NCBI RefSeq assembly: GCF_019711415.1
Contig: NZ_JAIGNJ010000002.1
Location: 248,001-312,000, forward strand
Source of the DNA: Qipengyuania vesicularis
GTDB lineage: Bacteria > Pseudomonadota > Alphaproteobacteria > Sphingomonadales > Sphingomonadaceae
Direction of reading: 5' to 3'
DNA: 64,000 nt
The translations under genes and the position numbers were made by a program. Positions 33,106 to 41,881 of the stretch are shown here, piece after piece (the first letter of the stretch is position 1; every line of letters starts with the position of its first letter). The notes beneath the pieces were generated by a model. It did not search any database, was not told where the DNA came from, and saw only the letters and a list, made by a program, of their open reading frames with translations.

Positions 33106-35301
33106 ATGGCAGAACTCGTAATCCGGCGCGGCCTCGAAGAACCCGACACCACTGGCGAGTTCGTCCCCCACAAGCCCGAGCGCCCCGAAAAATCGATGGG
33201 CGGGCGGCCGTTCAAGCTCGTGTCCGATTATACCCCTAGCGGCGACCAGCCGACGGCTATTGCCGAGCTCGTCGGCTCCGCAAAGGAAGACGAACAGACG
33301 CAGGTCCTGCTCGGCGTGACCGGATCGGGCAAGACCTTCACCATGGCCAAGGTGATCGAGGAGTTGCAGCGCCCCGCCCTGATCCTCGCGCCGAACAAGA
33401 TCCTCGCCGCGCAGCTCTATGGCGAATTCAAAAGCTTCTTCCCGGAAAACGCGGTCGAGTATTTCGTCAGCTATTACGACTACTACCAGCCCGAGGCCTA
33501 CGTGCCGCGGTCCGACACCTACATCGAGAAGGAAAGCTCGGTAAACGAGGCGATCGACCGGATGCGCCATTCGGCGACGCGCGCGCTGCTGGAACGCGAC
33601 GACGTGATCATCGTCGCCTCGGTGTCGTGCCTCTACGGTATCGGTTCGGTCGAAACTTACTCCGCGATGATTTTCGACATCGTGAAAGAGAGCACGGTCG
33701 ACCAGCGCGAACTGATCCGCAAGCTCGTCGCCCTGCAATACAAGCGCAATGATGCCGCCTTCGCGCGCGGTAACTTCCGCGTGCGCGGCGACAGTCTCGA
33801 GATTTTCCCCTCGCATTACGAGGACATGGCCTGGCGGATCAGTTTCTTCGGCGACGAGATCGAGGAGATCAGCGAATTCGATCCGCTGACCGGCAAGAAG
33901 GGCGCGAGCCTCGACAAGGTGCGCGTCTATGCCAATTCGCACTACGTCACCCCCGGCCCGACGATGAAACAGGCCTCCGAAGCGATCAAGTTCGAGTTGC
34001 AGGAACGGCTCAAGGAATTGCACGAGGAAGGCCGGCTGCTCGAAGCACAGCGCCTCGAACAGCGAACCAATTTCGACCTAGAGATGATTGCCGCCACCGG
34101 CTCCTGCGCTGGCATCGAAAACTACAGTCGCTTCCTCACCGGCCGCCTTCCGGGCGAACCGCCGCCGACGCTGTTCGAATACCTGCCCGAAAATGCGCTC
34201 CTGTTCGTCGATGAAAGCCACCAGACCGTGCCGCAGATCGGCGCGATGGCGCGCGGGGACCACCGCCGCAAGCTGACGCTGGCCGAATACGGGTTCCGCC
34301 TGCCCTCCTGCATCGACAACCGACCGCTTCGCTTCAATGAATGGGACGCAATGCGCCCGCAGACCTTCTGCGTTTCGGCGACACCTGGCCCGTGGGAAAT
34401 GGAGCAAACGGGCGGCGTTTTTGCCGAACAGGTCATCCGCCCGACGGGCCTCATCGACCCGCCGGTTGAGATCAAGCCGGTCGAGGACCAGGTCCAGGAC
34501 TGCATCGAGGAATGCAAGAAGACCGCCAAGATGGGCTACCGCACCCTCGTCACCACGCTGACAAAGCGCATGGCCGAAGACTTGACCGAATTCATGCACG
34601 AAGCGGGGGTGAAGGTCCGCTATATGCACTCCGACGTGGAGACGCTCGAACGTATCGAACTGATCCGCGACTTGCGCCTTGGCGTTTACGACGTGCTGGT
34701 GGGGATCAACTTGCTGCGCGAAGGCCTCGACATCCCGGAATGCGGTCTGGTCTGCATCCTCGATGCGGACAAAGAAGGCTTTCTGCGCAGCGAGACGAGC
34801 CTCGTCCAGACCATCGGCCGCGCGGCGCGCAACGTCGAAGGCCGCGTGATCCTCTATGCCGACCGCGTGACGGGATCGATGGAACGCGCGATGGCGGAAA
34901 CTGACCGTCGCCGCGAAAAACAGAAGGCCTATAACGAAGAGCACGGCATCACGCCGAAGACAATCAAGCGCAACATCGCCGACATCGTCGCGCATACCGC
35001 ATCGCAGGACGGGGTCACCGTCGATACAGGCGACGACGAGCGCAACAATCTCTTCGGCCACAACCTGCGCGCCTATATCGAGGACCTCGAGAAACGCATG
35101 CGCGCTGCTGCTGCCGACCTCGAATTCGAGGAAGCTGGACGCCTGCGCGACGAGATCCGCCGTCTAGAGAACGACGAGCTCGGGCTCGGTGACGAGGAAA
35201 AGAAGGCACCGCGCGTCGGCCGCAGCGATGCAGGCCGCCCGGGCACGCGCAAGACCCGCTATGGTAAGACGCGCTACAAGCGGATGGGCGGCAAGCCCTA
35301 G
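33106..35301 (+). CDS. uvrB: Excinuclease ABC subunit B
   Basis: A 731-residue UvrB, the damage-verifying helicase-like subunit of nucleotide-excision repair. Walker A is GVTGSGKTF, the beta-hairpin is [20 protein letters not shown], and the helicase motif TIGRAARN and the C-terminal UVR domain ([28 protein letters not shown]) are complete. A 30-residue basic tail follows. An N-terminal extension of about 35 residues precedes the core ([17 protein letters not shown]); ATG 33106 is chosen, though an internal start cannot be excluded. Single gene. Confidence 0.96.
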   Translation: MAELVIRRGLEEPDTTGEFVPHKPERPEKSMGGRPFKLVSDYTPSGDQPTAIAELVGSAKEDEQTQVLLGVTGSGKTFTMAKVIEELQRPALILAPNKILAAQLYGEFKSFFPENAVEYFVSYYDYYQPEAYVPRSDTYIEKESSVNEAIDRMRHSATRALLERDDVIIVASVSCLYGIGSVETYSAMIFDIVKESTVDQRELIRKLVALQYKRNDAAFARGNFRVRGDSLEIFPSHYEDMAWRISFFGDEIEEISEFDPLTGKKGASLDKVRVYANSHYVTPGPTMKQASEAIKFELQERLKELHEEGRLLEAQRLEQRTNFDLEMIAATGSCAGIENYSRFLTGRLPGEPPPTLFEYLPENALLFVDESHQTVPQIGAMARGDHRRKLTLAEYGFRLPSCIDNRPLRFNEWDAMRPQTFCVSATPGPWEMEQTGGVFAEQVIRPTGLIDPPVEIKPVEDQVQDCIEECKKTAKMGYRTLVTTLTKRMAEDLTEFMHEAGVKVRYMHSDVETLERIELIRDLRLGVYDVLVGINLLREGLDIPECGLVCILDADKEGFLRSETSLVQTIGRAARNVEGRVILYADRVTGSMERAMAETDRRREKQKAYNEEHGITPKTIKRNIADIVAHTASQDGVTVDTGDDERNNLFGHNLRAYIEDLEKRMRAAAADLEFEEAGRLRDEIRRLENDELGLGDEEKKAPRVGRSDAGRPGTRKTRYGKTRYKRMGGKP

Positions 35302-35381
35302 CCAGCGCCCATGTAGCCAGCCGACGAAACTCAGCCAGCACTCGACGAACGACACTGGCCAATCGCTCTCTGCTACTTTAC

Positions 35382-35393
35382 ATGTATATACAT
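35382..35393. promoter_or_regulatory. palindrome ATGTATATACAT
   Basis: A perfect 12-bp AT-rich palindrome lies 22 bases before the ATG of the secreted protein at 35415. It may be an operator or part of the promoter. Nothing identifies the binding protein. Confidence 0.35.
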
Positions 35394-35414
35394 CGAATAA
35401 CGGGGAGTTTAACG

Positions 35415-36122
35415 ATGAAGAAGTCCAGAATTCTTGGTACCGCCCTTTCGGCCATCCTGGCCAGCGGCACCTGCGGTGCAGCATTTGCCCAGACGACATT
35501 GGGTGTGAGCGATCCTTCCGCCTTCCTGATGGAGGAAGCCGACGAGATCGCATTGAGCCGCTCGGCTGCCCCGTCGGCGATATCCGACCAGGCCAGCGTT
35601 CTCGTCCTGGAAGGGGATGGCGGCTACCGGACGGCAGTCGAGGGTACGAATGGCTGGACGTGCTTTACCGGCCGGGCCTGGACTGCGCCCGCCCGTTTCA
35701 GCGAAGGCAAACGCGTCTGGAGCGAGAACAACTTCGATCCGAAAATCCGTGCGCCGCAATGCTTCAACGCGGCCGCCGCGCCTTCGATGCTCAAGGTTCA
35801 CCGCATTGCCACCTGGCATTTCATGCAAGGGGCCACCACTACAGAAGTCGACCTCGCGATTGGAGAAGCGCTGACCACAGGGGCGATTGCCATGCCTGAT
35901 GACGGGGCAATGTCCTACATGTTCTCGCCGCGCCAGGTCCTCACGCCCGATGGCGGCAGGTTTCATCCGCATGTCATGCTCTACATGCCGCACGTCACGC
36001 AGGACAGCTATGGCCGGGGCAGCCCGATGCAGGGCGTACCGATGGTGACCGAAAGCGGATCGATGTTCGCAACCGTGGTGATTCTCTCCCCCATGTGGTC
36101 CGACGGCACCTCGGCACACTGA
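35415..36122 (+). CDS. secreted protein of unknown function
   Basis: A 235-residue protein with a clear signal peptide (MKKSRILGTALSAILASG..., cleavage near AFAQ, about residue 26). The mature part has GTNGWTCFTGRAW and two more cysteines (QCF), and a His-rich stretch (FHPHVMLYMPHVTQ). No family recognised. It stands alone, with its own promoter region of 113 bases after uvrB and a palindrome 22 bases upstream. A MarR gene follows 66 bases later, so the pair may be linked, but this is not shown. Export to the periplasm is the only supported conclusion. Confidence 0.7.
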   Translation: MKKSRILGTALSAILASGTCGAAFAQTTLGVSDPSAFLMEEADEIALSRSAAPSAISDQASVLVLEGDGGYRTAVEGTNGWTCFTGRAWTAPARFSEGKRVWSENNFDPKIRAPQCFNAAAAPSMLKVHRIATWHFMQGATTTEVDLAIGEALTTGAIAMPDDGAMSYMFSPRQVLTPDGGRFHPHVMLYMPHVTQDSYGRGSPMQGVPMVTESGSMFATVVILSPMWSDGTSAH

Positions 36123-36129
36123 GGCTGGC

Positions 36130-36171
36130 GAATTGTAATTCCCGCCCGATCATGCAACTTCGCTCTGAAGT
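36130..36171. promoter_or_regulatory. two inverted repeats before the marR-like gene
   Basis: GAATT-GT-AATTC (36130-36141) and ACTTC-N5-GAAGT (36157-36171) lie between the secreted-protein gene and the MarR gene (start 36189). MarR proteins often bind such repeats in their own promoters. Assignment is speculative. Confidence 0.3.
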
Positions 36172-36188
36172 CCCTGGGGTGAAGTTGA

Positions 36189-36647
36189 ATGGACGATATG
36201 CGCGATCAGGCTGTGCAAATGCTGCGCGGCTGCGTTGCCGGACGCACGCACCAGATCGCGCGTATCGTTTCGGCGCGTTACGATCAGGCCCTGCGACAGC
36301 ACGGTGTCACGTCGAACCAGCTGACGCTGCTCTGTCTCGTCTCCATGCTCCAGCCCGTCCGTCCAGCCGACATGCTGGGCTATTTGCAGATGGAACAATC
36401 GACGCTCAGCCGGAATCTCGAACGGCTCGAGAAACACGAGTGGGTCAGGAGGTTGTCCGATCCGGAAGACAATCGGGCGGTCAAGTTCGAACTGACGGCG
36501 GTCGGCACGGCCAAGCTGCGCGAGGCCTATGCCGGGTGGCAAGAGGCCCAGGAATGGGCGGAATCGGCGTTGGGGCAGGACAATATCGGCGGGCTCGAGA
36601 GGACGGCACATCGGCTCAATCCGCTCGTGCCGGTTCGAAAAGGCTGA
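36189..36647 (+). CDS. MarR-family transcriptional regulator
   Basis: A 152-residue winged-helix regulator: LTLLCLVSMLQPVRPADMLGYLQMEQSTLSRNLERLEKHEWVRR, with the wing DPEDNRAVKFELTAVG. Length and order are normal for MarR dimers that release DNA on binding a small ligand. Neighbours are the secreted protein (upstream) and a lipoprotein methyltransferase (129 bases downstream), which are candidate targets. A short stem-loop AGGCTA-N9-TAGCCT follows its stop (36647-36667). Confidence 0.88.
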   Translation: MDDMRDQAVQMLRGCVAGRTHQIARIVSARYDQALRQHGVTSNQLTLLCLVSMLQPVRPADMLGYLQMEQSTLSRNLERLEKHEWVRRLSDPEDNRAVKFELTAVGTAKLREAYAGWQEAQEWAESALGQDNIGGLERTAHRLNPLVPVRKG

Positions 36648-36776
36648 GGCTAGAAGCCCGATAGCCTGCCAGACTTCGACCGGGGGCCGCATCGACTCGA
36701 CGAGCGCCTCTCCGACCCCTTCTCGTATCTGGCCACCCCGTTCACACTCGCCCTCAGATCACCAAGGGGAGATTCG

Positions 36777-37565
36777 ATGAAACTGCATGTTACCGTGGCC
36801 ACCGCACTGGCCCTGTCGCTCGCCGCCTGCTCGCAGCCGGCTACCGAAGAGGCGGAAACCGAAACCGCCGCACAGGCCCTCTCGCTGGAAGCGCTCGATG
36901 CAGCTGTTGCGAACGAAGCCCGGCCCGAACAGGCGCGCGAGCTGGATGCGAGCCGCAAGCCGGCTGCGGTGCTGGCATTCCTCGGCCTTGAGGAAGGAGA
37001 TACTGCCGCCGACCTCGTTTCCGGCGGTGGCTATTGGGCGGAAATCCTGGCCAAGGCTGTCGGCCCGGACGGCAGCGTGACGGCCTTCGAGCCGGAGCAG
37101 TTCTACAACGAAGAGGTTTGGACCGCTCTGGACGAACGCGAACCCGGCATCGCGCTCGAACGCTATCGGATGGAAGATTTCCAGTCCGGCGAGGCACGGT
37201 TCGATTTCGCGGTCATGAACCTCGTCTACCACGACCTGTACTGGGAATCGGAACAGTATGACGTTCCGCGTTCCGAACCGCAGGATTACCTCGCCAGCCT
37301 CTATTCGATCATGAAGCCCGGCGGCATTGTCGGCGTCATCGACCACGTCGGCAATGAAGGTGACACGCGCAAGACCGTGGAGGATTTCCACCGGATCGAC
37401 CCGGCAGTCGTGCGCGCTGACTTCGAGAAGGCCGGTTTCGTGCTCGAGTCCGAGAGTGCCATGCTCGCTAATCCCGAAGACGGGCACGACACGAGCGTGT
37501 TCGATCCCGCCATCCGCGGCAAGACCGATCGCTTCATCATGAAGTTCGTGAAGCCCGAGGCCTAG
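36777..37565 (+). CDS. lipoprotein class I methyltransferase-like protein
   Basis: A 262-residue protein with a lipobox (LAAC, Cys about 17) followed by a class I SAM-methyltransferase fold. Motif I is DLVSGGGYWAEILAKAVGPDG, then FEPEQFY and DFAVMNLVYHDLYW. It resembles a group of predicted methyltransferases with signal peptides. SAM is not known to be available in the periplasm, so either the enzyme is not exported as predicted or the fold binds another ligand. ATG 36777 has GGGGAG upstream. Convergent 4-base overlap with the next gene. Confidence 0.78.
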   Translation: MKLHVTVATALALSLAACSQPATEEAETETAAQALSLEALDAAVANEARPEQARELDASRKPAAVLAFLGLEEGDTAADLVSGGGYWAEILAKAVGPDGSVTAFEPEQFYNEEVWTALDEREPGIALERYRMEDFQSGEARFDFAVMNLVYHDLYWESEQYDVPRSEPQDYLASLYSIMKPGGIVGVIDHVGNEGDTRKTVEDFHRIDPAVVRADFEKAGFVLESESAMLANPEDGHDTSVFDPAIRGKTDRFIMKFVKPEA

Positions 37566-38563
37566 CCGCAGCCGCGCTCGACCTCAGCCCACGAGGCGCA
37601 GTCGAGCTTGCCGAATACGATCTCGCGCGGCTCCAACCACTGGCCGTCGTGCCATTGGCTGGTGGTCGCGCGATATCGACCGTCTGGCAAGAATGATCCG
37701 GTACCCTTGAAGCGCATTTCGCTGCCATCGCGCGCAGTGTGCACGATGTCCTTGAAGCGGACTTCGCTATCTCCCGAAGCAATCGCGCCATGCTGGATGG
37801 CGCCGAGCGAAGTGTAGTAGGTATAGCGCGGCTGGCCCGTGGCGGGATCGGCGAAGTAGATCGTCTCGCCCGAATAGCTGCCATCGATACCGCGCACCGT
37901 GTGGCGCGACTTCAGGAAGCCTCCCGCCATCTGCTCGACGCACATCACATCATAGGCGGGACCATCACCGAACATCCCCTTCCAGCAGGACCCGGCGAGA
38001 GGTTTCAGGAAATCGAGCGCGGCGCTGTCCTGTCGGCTGCGCCTGATGAAGAGCTGGTGGTTGCCCTGCACCCAGGTCTCGCCGCCATCGCTCGATCGCT
38101 CCATGCGCGATTCGAAGCGATCGTCGCTCACGTTGAACCGTGTGAAACGCAGCTTGATCGTGCTGCCATCGGGGTTGGTGACGACAGGCGTCTCGCGCGT
38201 TTCTGTGGTGTCGGGGCCGGTCATTACCCAGAGCCTGCCGTCGGGCCCGACCGAGACCATCTCGACCTCGGAAGTGCCGGGGCGGTGATAGAACAGGATC
38301 GCGGACCGCATGTAGAACTGCGGGATCTCCGATTGGCCGCGCAGGATCTTGTCCTCGGTCACCCAATCGAACGTGTAGGTACCATCCGCCTCGCCCGCGA
38401 CACTGCCATCGTCCCGGTAGAATGTGGTTACGACATCCCATGTGCCGACCGCCTGTCTTAGTTGGGTGATCGCCGGCACGACCTCATCGGCCGTTTCCTC
38501 GGCCAAAGCCTGAGGTGGTGCCAGCATCAGCGCCAGGCTCGCGAGAACGATTTTGCGGATCAT
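37562..38563 (-). CDS. secreted protein with two DUF1579-like barrels
   Basis: A 333-residue exported protein (signal MIRKIVLASLALMLAPPQALAEE). The mature part looks like two lipocalin-like barrels: one beginning AVGTWDVVTTFYRDDGSVAGEADGTY (about 35-190) and one with GSCWKGMFGDG...SGETIYFADPATGQPRYTYYT (about 195-330). The first is DUF1579-like. Two cysteines at the start of the second half could pair. ATG 38563 starts the signal peptide; the frame open further upstream lacks one. Function unknown. Confidence 0.68.
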   Translation of the reverse strand: MIRKIVLASLALMLAPPQALAEETADEVVPAITQLRQAVGTWDVVTTFYRDDGSVAGEADGTYTFDWVTEDKILRGQSEIPQFYMRSAILFYHRPGTSEVEMVSVGPDGRLWVMTGPDTTETRETPVVTNPDGSTIKLRFTRFNVSDDRFESRMERSSDGGETWVQGNHQLFIRRSRQDSAALDFLKPLAGSCWKGMFGDGPAYDVMCVEQMAGGFLKSRHTVRGIDGSYSGETIYFADPATGQPRYTYYTSLGAIQHGAIASGDSEVRFKDIVHTARDGSEMRFKGTGSFLPDGRYRATTSQWHDGQWLEPREIVFGKLDCASWAEVERGCG

Positions 38564-38634
38564 CGGCAGTCTCCCTATTGCACCGGGAATTGTCCTGCCG
38601 ACACTCCCCGGCGCAACCGCTATTCGATCAGGCG

Positions 38635-39027
38635 TCAACCCATCAGGCCCAACACCAATCCGTAAAGCGTGAATTGGAGCGTGTGGTAGCCGCCGTTGAT
38701 CAGCCACAGCTTCATCGATTTGTGCTCGAAGAGGTAGTTGATCCCGAAGCTCGCGGCGACCCAGGCAAAGCCCGCGGCAAAGCCCACACCGACAGCGAAT
38801 TCAAGCGGCTGGTCGGGGCCGAGGAACATGGCGAATACGAAGGCTGCGAGCAGCGAGAGCACGAGCGAAATCCCGTAGATCTTCGCCGGATTGCCCGATT
38901 TGAGCTGCTCGTCGCTCAGGCCGGTCTCGGCCTGCCATGCCTTGCCGAACAGCGGCCCGTACCACAGCCCGCCAAGCACGAAGGCGGAGACACCCGCCAC
39001 CACGATCGCAATCCAGTTGATCTCCAT
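38635..39027 (-). CDS. DUF1761 membrane protein
   Basis: A 130-residue inner-membrane protein with four helices (INWIAIVVAGVSAFVLGGLWYGPLFGKAW is the DUF1761 start; then a conserved GY..LQF region at the end). The start ATG 39027 overlaps the TetR stop (TGATG) and has GGGAGAAG upstream; a GTG one codon earlier is possible. Coupled to the TetR gene and so probably under its control. Function of the family unknown. Confidence 0.85.
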   Translation of the reverse strand: MEINWIAIVVAGVSAFVLGGLWYGPLFGKAWQAETGLSDEQLKSGNPAKIYGISLVLSLLAAFVFAMFLGPDQPLEFAVGVGFAAGFAWVAASFGINYLFEHKSMKLWLINGGYHTLQFTLYGLVLGLMG

Positions 39028-39647
39028 CACAACTTCTCCCCTTGTTGATCCTGATTGAGCCGCGCCTTCGCTTCGAGCGCGTCGAGATAGGTCCTCAGCA
39101 CTTCGACATTGCGATCGAAGTGGCCGATGTCGCGGTGCGTGCGCGCCTGCATGATCGCGCCTTCCATGATGGTGAGGATGAACTCGGCCACGGCCTTGTG
39201 ATCGGTGTCGGCTGGCAGGCGGTCGCCCGCCTCGTGCAGGCAGCGCTCGACGCCCTCAACCCAATTGGCGAAGTTCACCGCCAGCAGGTCGCGCACCTTG
39301 GGATCGGGCTCGTGCAGTTCGAGCGCGAGGCTGCCGATCGGGCAGCCATACATGAAGTCGCTCGAGGCGAGATGCATGCGGTATCCGTTGAGCAGCGCAA
39401 AAATCCGCTCGATCGGGTCGTCCACCCCGGCCCAGGCATGGGCGAACAGGTTCTCGTCGATCCCGTCGCGATACCATTCGAGCACGGCGACGAGCACATC
39501 CTGCTTGCCGGGAAAGAAGTGATAGAGGCTGCCCGAATGGACCTGGCTGCGACTGAGAATGTCGGAGATAGAGGTCGACTGGTATCCCTTTACCCAGAAC
39601 AGTTCGAGCGCCGTCTGGACGATCTTTTCACGGGTCGCGGTGTTCAT
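39027..39647 (-). CDS. TetR-family transcriptional regulator
   Basis: A 206-residue TetR regulator. The N-terminal helix-turn-helix is TREKIVQTALELFWVKGYQSTSISDILSRSQVHSGSLYHFFPGKQDVL, with a variable ligand-binding domain containing one cysteine in FMYGCPIGSLALE. It is the first gene of a two-gene unit with DUF1761. A triple half-site operator begins 22 bases upstream of its start and is likely its own binding site. It may also repress the divergent amidohydrolase. Confidence 0.9.
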   Translation of the reverse strand: MNTATREKIVQTALELFWVKGYQSTSISDILSRSQVHSGSLYHFFPGKQDVLVAVLEWYRDGIDENLFAHAWAGVDDPIERIFALLNGYRMHLASSDFMYGCPIGSLALELHEPDPKVRDLLAVNFANWVEGVERCLHEAGDRLPADTDHKAVAEFILTIMEGAIMQARTHRDIGHFDRNVEVLRTYLDALEAKARLNQDQQGEKL

Positions 39648-39668
39648 CGAGTCGCTCCACTTGAATGG

Positions 39669-39699
39669 TCAATCAAGTGTTGATTGAACGATCAATCAA
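39669..39699. promoter_or_regulatory. TetR operator: TCAATCAA-GTG-TTGATTGA-ACGA-TCAATCAA
   Basis: Three alternating copies of an 8-bp half-site in 31 bases. The first pair is separated by 3 bases and the second by 4. Such a motif occurs near TetR family starts of the same subgroup. It lies between the TetR gene (39647) and the divergent amidohydrolase (39797) and can control both. Confidence 0.65.
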
Positions 39700-39796
39700 G
39701 TCACGTCAAGCCCTTCGAAGATGCGCTTATGCCGCCTGTCGACTGGGATGCGCTATCCTCACCCCACGTGCTATCGGGGGCAGAGGGAGGACGAAA

Positions 39797-41257
39797 ATGG
39801 CTAGACACGATTGCGATCCGGACGGGGTAAGGCTGCCGATCCGCATCGACAGTACGAGCAATGGCGAATTCCTGCCGCCGGCGCTGACGCGCAGCCAGCA
39901 ACTCACCAACGAGCTCGCCCATCGGGCCGCGGACGAGAACTCCAAGCGGCTCGGTCTCGGACGGCGCGCTTTCCTGGTTTCATCGGCCGGGGCCGCGGCA
40001 AGCCTGGCAGCCTGCAACACTGCAAACCCCGATGCGGGCGGACGCTATGCTGTCCCCGCCGAAGCAGGCCTCGACAATGCGCTCGCATCTTCCATCCTGA
40101 CTGGCGACGAGTTCATCTTCGACGTCCAGACCCACTGCGTCGATCCGTCAGGCGCGTGGCGCGTGGGGCAGGAAGGCGAAATCTGGAACGCGGTGCTCAC
40201 GCAGGCCTTCGGACAATATGCGAAGTGCGGCGAGAGCGGCTACGATTGCTATTCGGCCCAGACGCTCGCGAAAGAGGTCTTCCTCGACAGCGATACCGAC
40301 GCTGCGGTCGTTTCCGCGCTCTGGGGTAGCCAGGCGAGCAATCCCACACCTACCGACTACGCCGCCGAAGCGCGCGAGATCATCGAGAGCATCGGCGGCA
40401 GCGACGCACGCTGCCTGATCCACGGCGGCCTCCTGCCCAACGACCCGGGCGATCTCGACGCGATGCAGGAGAAGGTCGAAACCTACGGCGTCGATGCCTG
40501 GAAGATGTACCCGCAATGGGGACCGGACGGGACCGGCTACTTCCTCGATTCCAGCGATCACGCCGCGCGCGCATTCGAGAAGGCGCGCGAACTCGGCGTG
40601 ACCACTATTGCGGTGCACAAGGGCGTGCCGCTCTACGGGCTGGAGTACGAATATTCATCCCCGCGCGACATGGGACCTGCCGCAGCGCAGAACCCCGATC
40701 TCACCTTCCTCGTCTATCATTCCGGTTGGGAGCCGGGCAAAGCCGAGGGCGCCTACAATCCCGAGCAACCCGAAGGAGCCGACCGGCTGATAAAGTCGCG
40801 ACTGGATGCGGGCCTCAAACCGAACGAGGGCAATCTCTATGCCGAACTCGGCTCGGTGTGGCGCTATCACATGGGCCGACCCGACGAGGCCGCGCACCTG
40901 ATGGGCAAGCTGCTGAAATATTTCGGCGAAGACCGCATCATGTGGGGCACGGACAGCATCTGGTTCGGCAGCCCGCAGGACCAGATCCAGGCCTTTCGCG
41001 CCTTCGAGATCAGCGAGGAATACCAGGAACGCTACGGATATCCCGCGCTAACGGCAGAGGCCAAGCGCAAGATTTTCGGCCTCAACGGCGCGCGGGTCTA
41101 CGGGCTCGACCCGGCGGAGTTTGCGCGGACGGACAGCCTCGAGGAACTGCGTGCCGATAACCGCTTAGAGGCCAATCCGAGCTTCGCGACCTACGGACCC
41201 CAGAACCGCCGCGACTTCCTGTCGTTGTGGTCCGAACATCGCGGACGGCCCGGTTGA
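39797..41257 (+). CDS. amidohydrolase-family protein, Tat-type signal
   Basis: A 486-residue amidohydrolase (metal-dependent TIM-barrel, amidohydrolase-2 type). Metal and catalytic residues can be seen in FDVQTHCVDP, HGGLLP, VYHSGW and WGTDSIWFGSP. Residues about 54-75 (GRRAFLVSSAGAAASLAAC) form a twin-arginine signal followed by a lipobox-like Cys, placed after an unusually long 53-residue n-region. ATG 39797 has GGGAGG upstream. Regulated perhaps by the divergent TetR through the operator at 39669-39699. Substrate unknown. Confidence 0.82.
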   Translation: MARHDCDPDGVRLPIRIDSTSNGEFLPPALTRSQQLTNELAHRAADENSKRLGLGRRAFLVSSAGAAASLAACNTANPDAGGRYAVPAEAGLDNALASSILTGDEFIFDVQTHCVDPSGAWRVGQEGEIWNAVLTQAFGQYAKCGESGYDCYSAQTLAKEVFLDSDTDAAVVSALWGSQASNPTPTDYAAEAREIIESIGGSDARCLIHGGLLPNDPGDLDAMQEKVETYGVDAWKMYPQWGPDGTGYFLDSSDHAARAFEKARELGVTTIAVHKGVPLYGLEYEYSSPRDMGPAAAQNPDLTFLVYHSGWEPGKAEGAYNPEQPEGADRLIKSRLDAGLKPNEGNLYAELGSVWRYHMGRPDEAAHLMGKLLKYFGEDRIMWGTDSIWFGSPQDQIQAFRAFEISEEYQERYGYPALTAEAKRKIFGLNGARVYGLDPAEFARTDSLEELRADNRLEANPSFATYGPQNRRDFLSLWSEHRGRPG

Positions 41258-41326
41258 TCGCCAGTCTGTGGATGGCGCGGGGTGAATGGCGTTGACCGGT
41301 TTCGAACGCATGGCATAGCTGCGCCG

Positions 41327-41881
41327 ATGGTTCGCACCTCCGCCCTTTTTCTGCTGTACCTTCTGGCCGCCTGCAAGCCGCCCGCATCGCAAGATTACGC
41401 CGCGCGCGCGCAGATGAGCCCTGAACGCACCGCGCCTGGCGCGCCAGTCGATTCGCCCGATGTCGAGGGCGCGACCTGGGCACCCAGCCCGTCGAGCGGC
41501 CGCCTACTCTATGGCAAGCCGGGAGAGGCCCCGTTCTTCTCGCTCGCATGCGAGAACGGAAATTTTGTCTACACACGATATGTCGCCGCCGATCGCGGAG
41601 CGAAGGCTGTGCTGGCGCTGATCGGCAACGGGCATGTCGAGCGGCTTTGGATCGATGCCGAGCAGGATGGTACGGACGAAAACAGCGCCTATCTGTGGCG
41701 CGGACAGATTGTCGCGAGTGACCCTCGGCTAGACGTGCTGACCGGCCCGCGCCGGGTGGAGGCCACCGTTCCGGGCGCCGGCTCGCTGATCCTCAATGCC
41801 AGCAGCGCGCCTGGCGAATTCATCACTCGCTGCGCCGGTCTGCTTCCCCAGCCGCAAGATCCACCAGGAGATCCGGCGTAA
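41327..41881 (+). CDS. small lipoprotein of unknown function
   Basis: A 184-residue protein with lipobox LAAC (MVRTSALFLLYLLAACKPP) and a compact beta-rich mature part (PGEAPFFSLACENGNFVYTRY..., ending GEFITRCAGLLPQPQ). Two mature cysteines may form a disulfide. Chosen start is ATG 41327; the frame is open to 41282, but the signal peptide begins here. The last 59 bases overlap the 3' end of the convergent DsbD gene, both frames being used. No family recognised. Confidence 0.68.
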   Translation: MVRTSALFLLYLLAACKPPASQDYAARAQMSPERTAPGAPVDSPDVEGATWAPSPSSGRLLYGKPGEAPFFSLACENGNFVYTRYVAADRGAKAVLALIGNGHVERLWIDAEQDGTDENSAYLWRGQIVASDPRLDVLTGPRRVEATVPGAGSLILNASSAPGEFITRCAGLLPQPQDPPGDPA

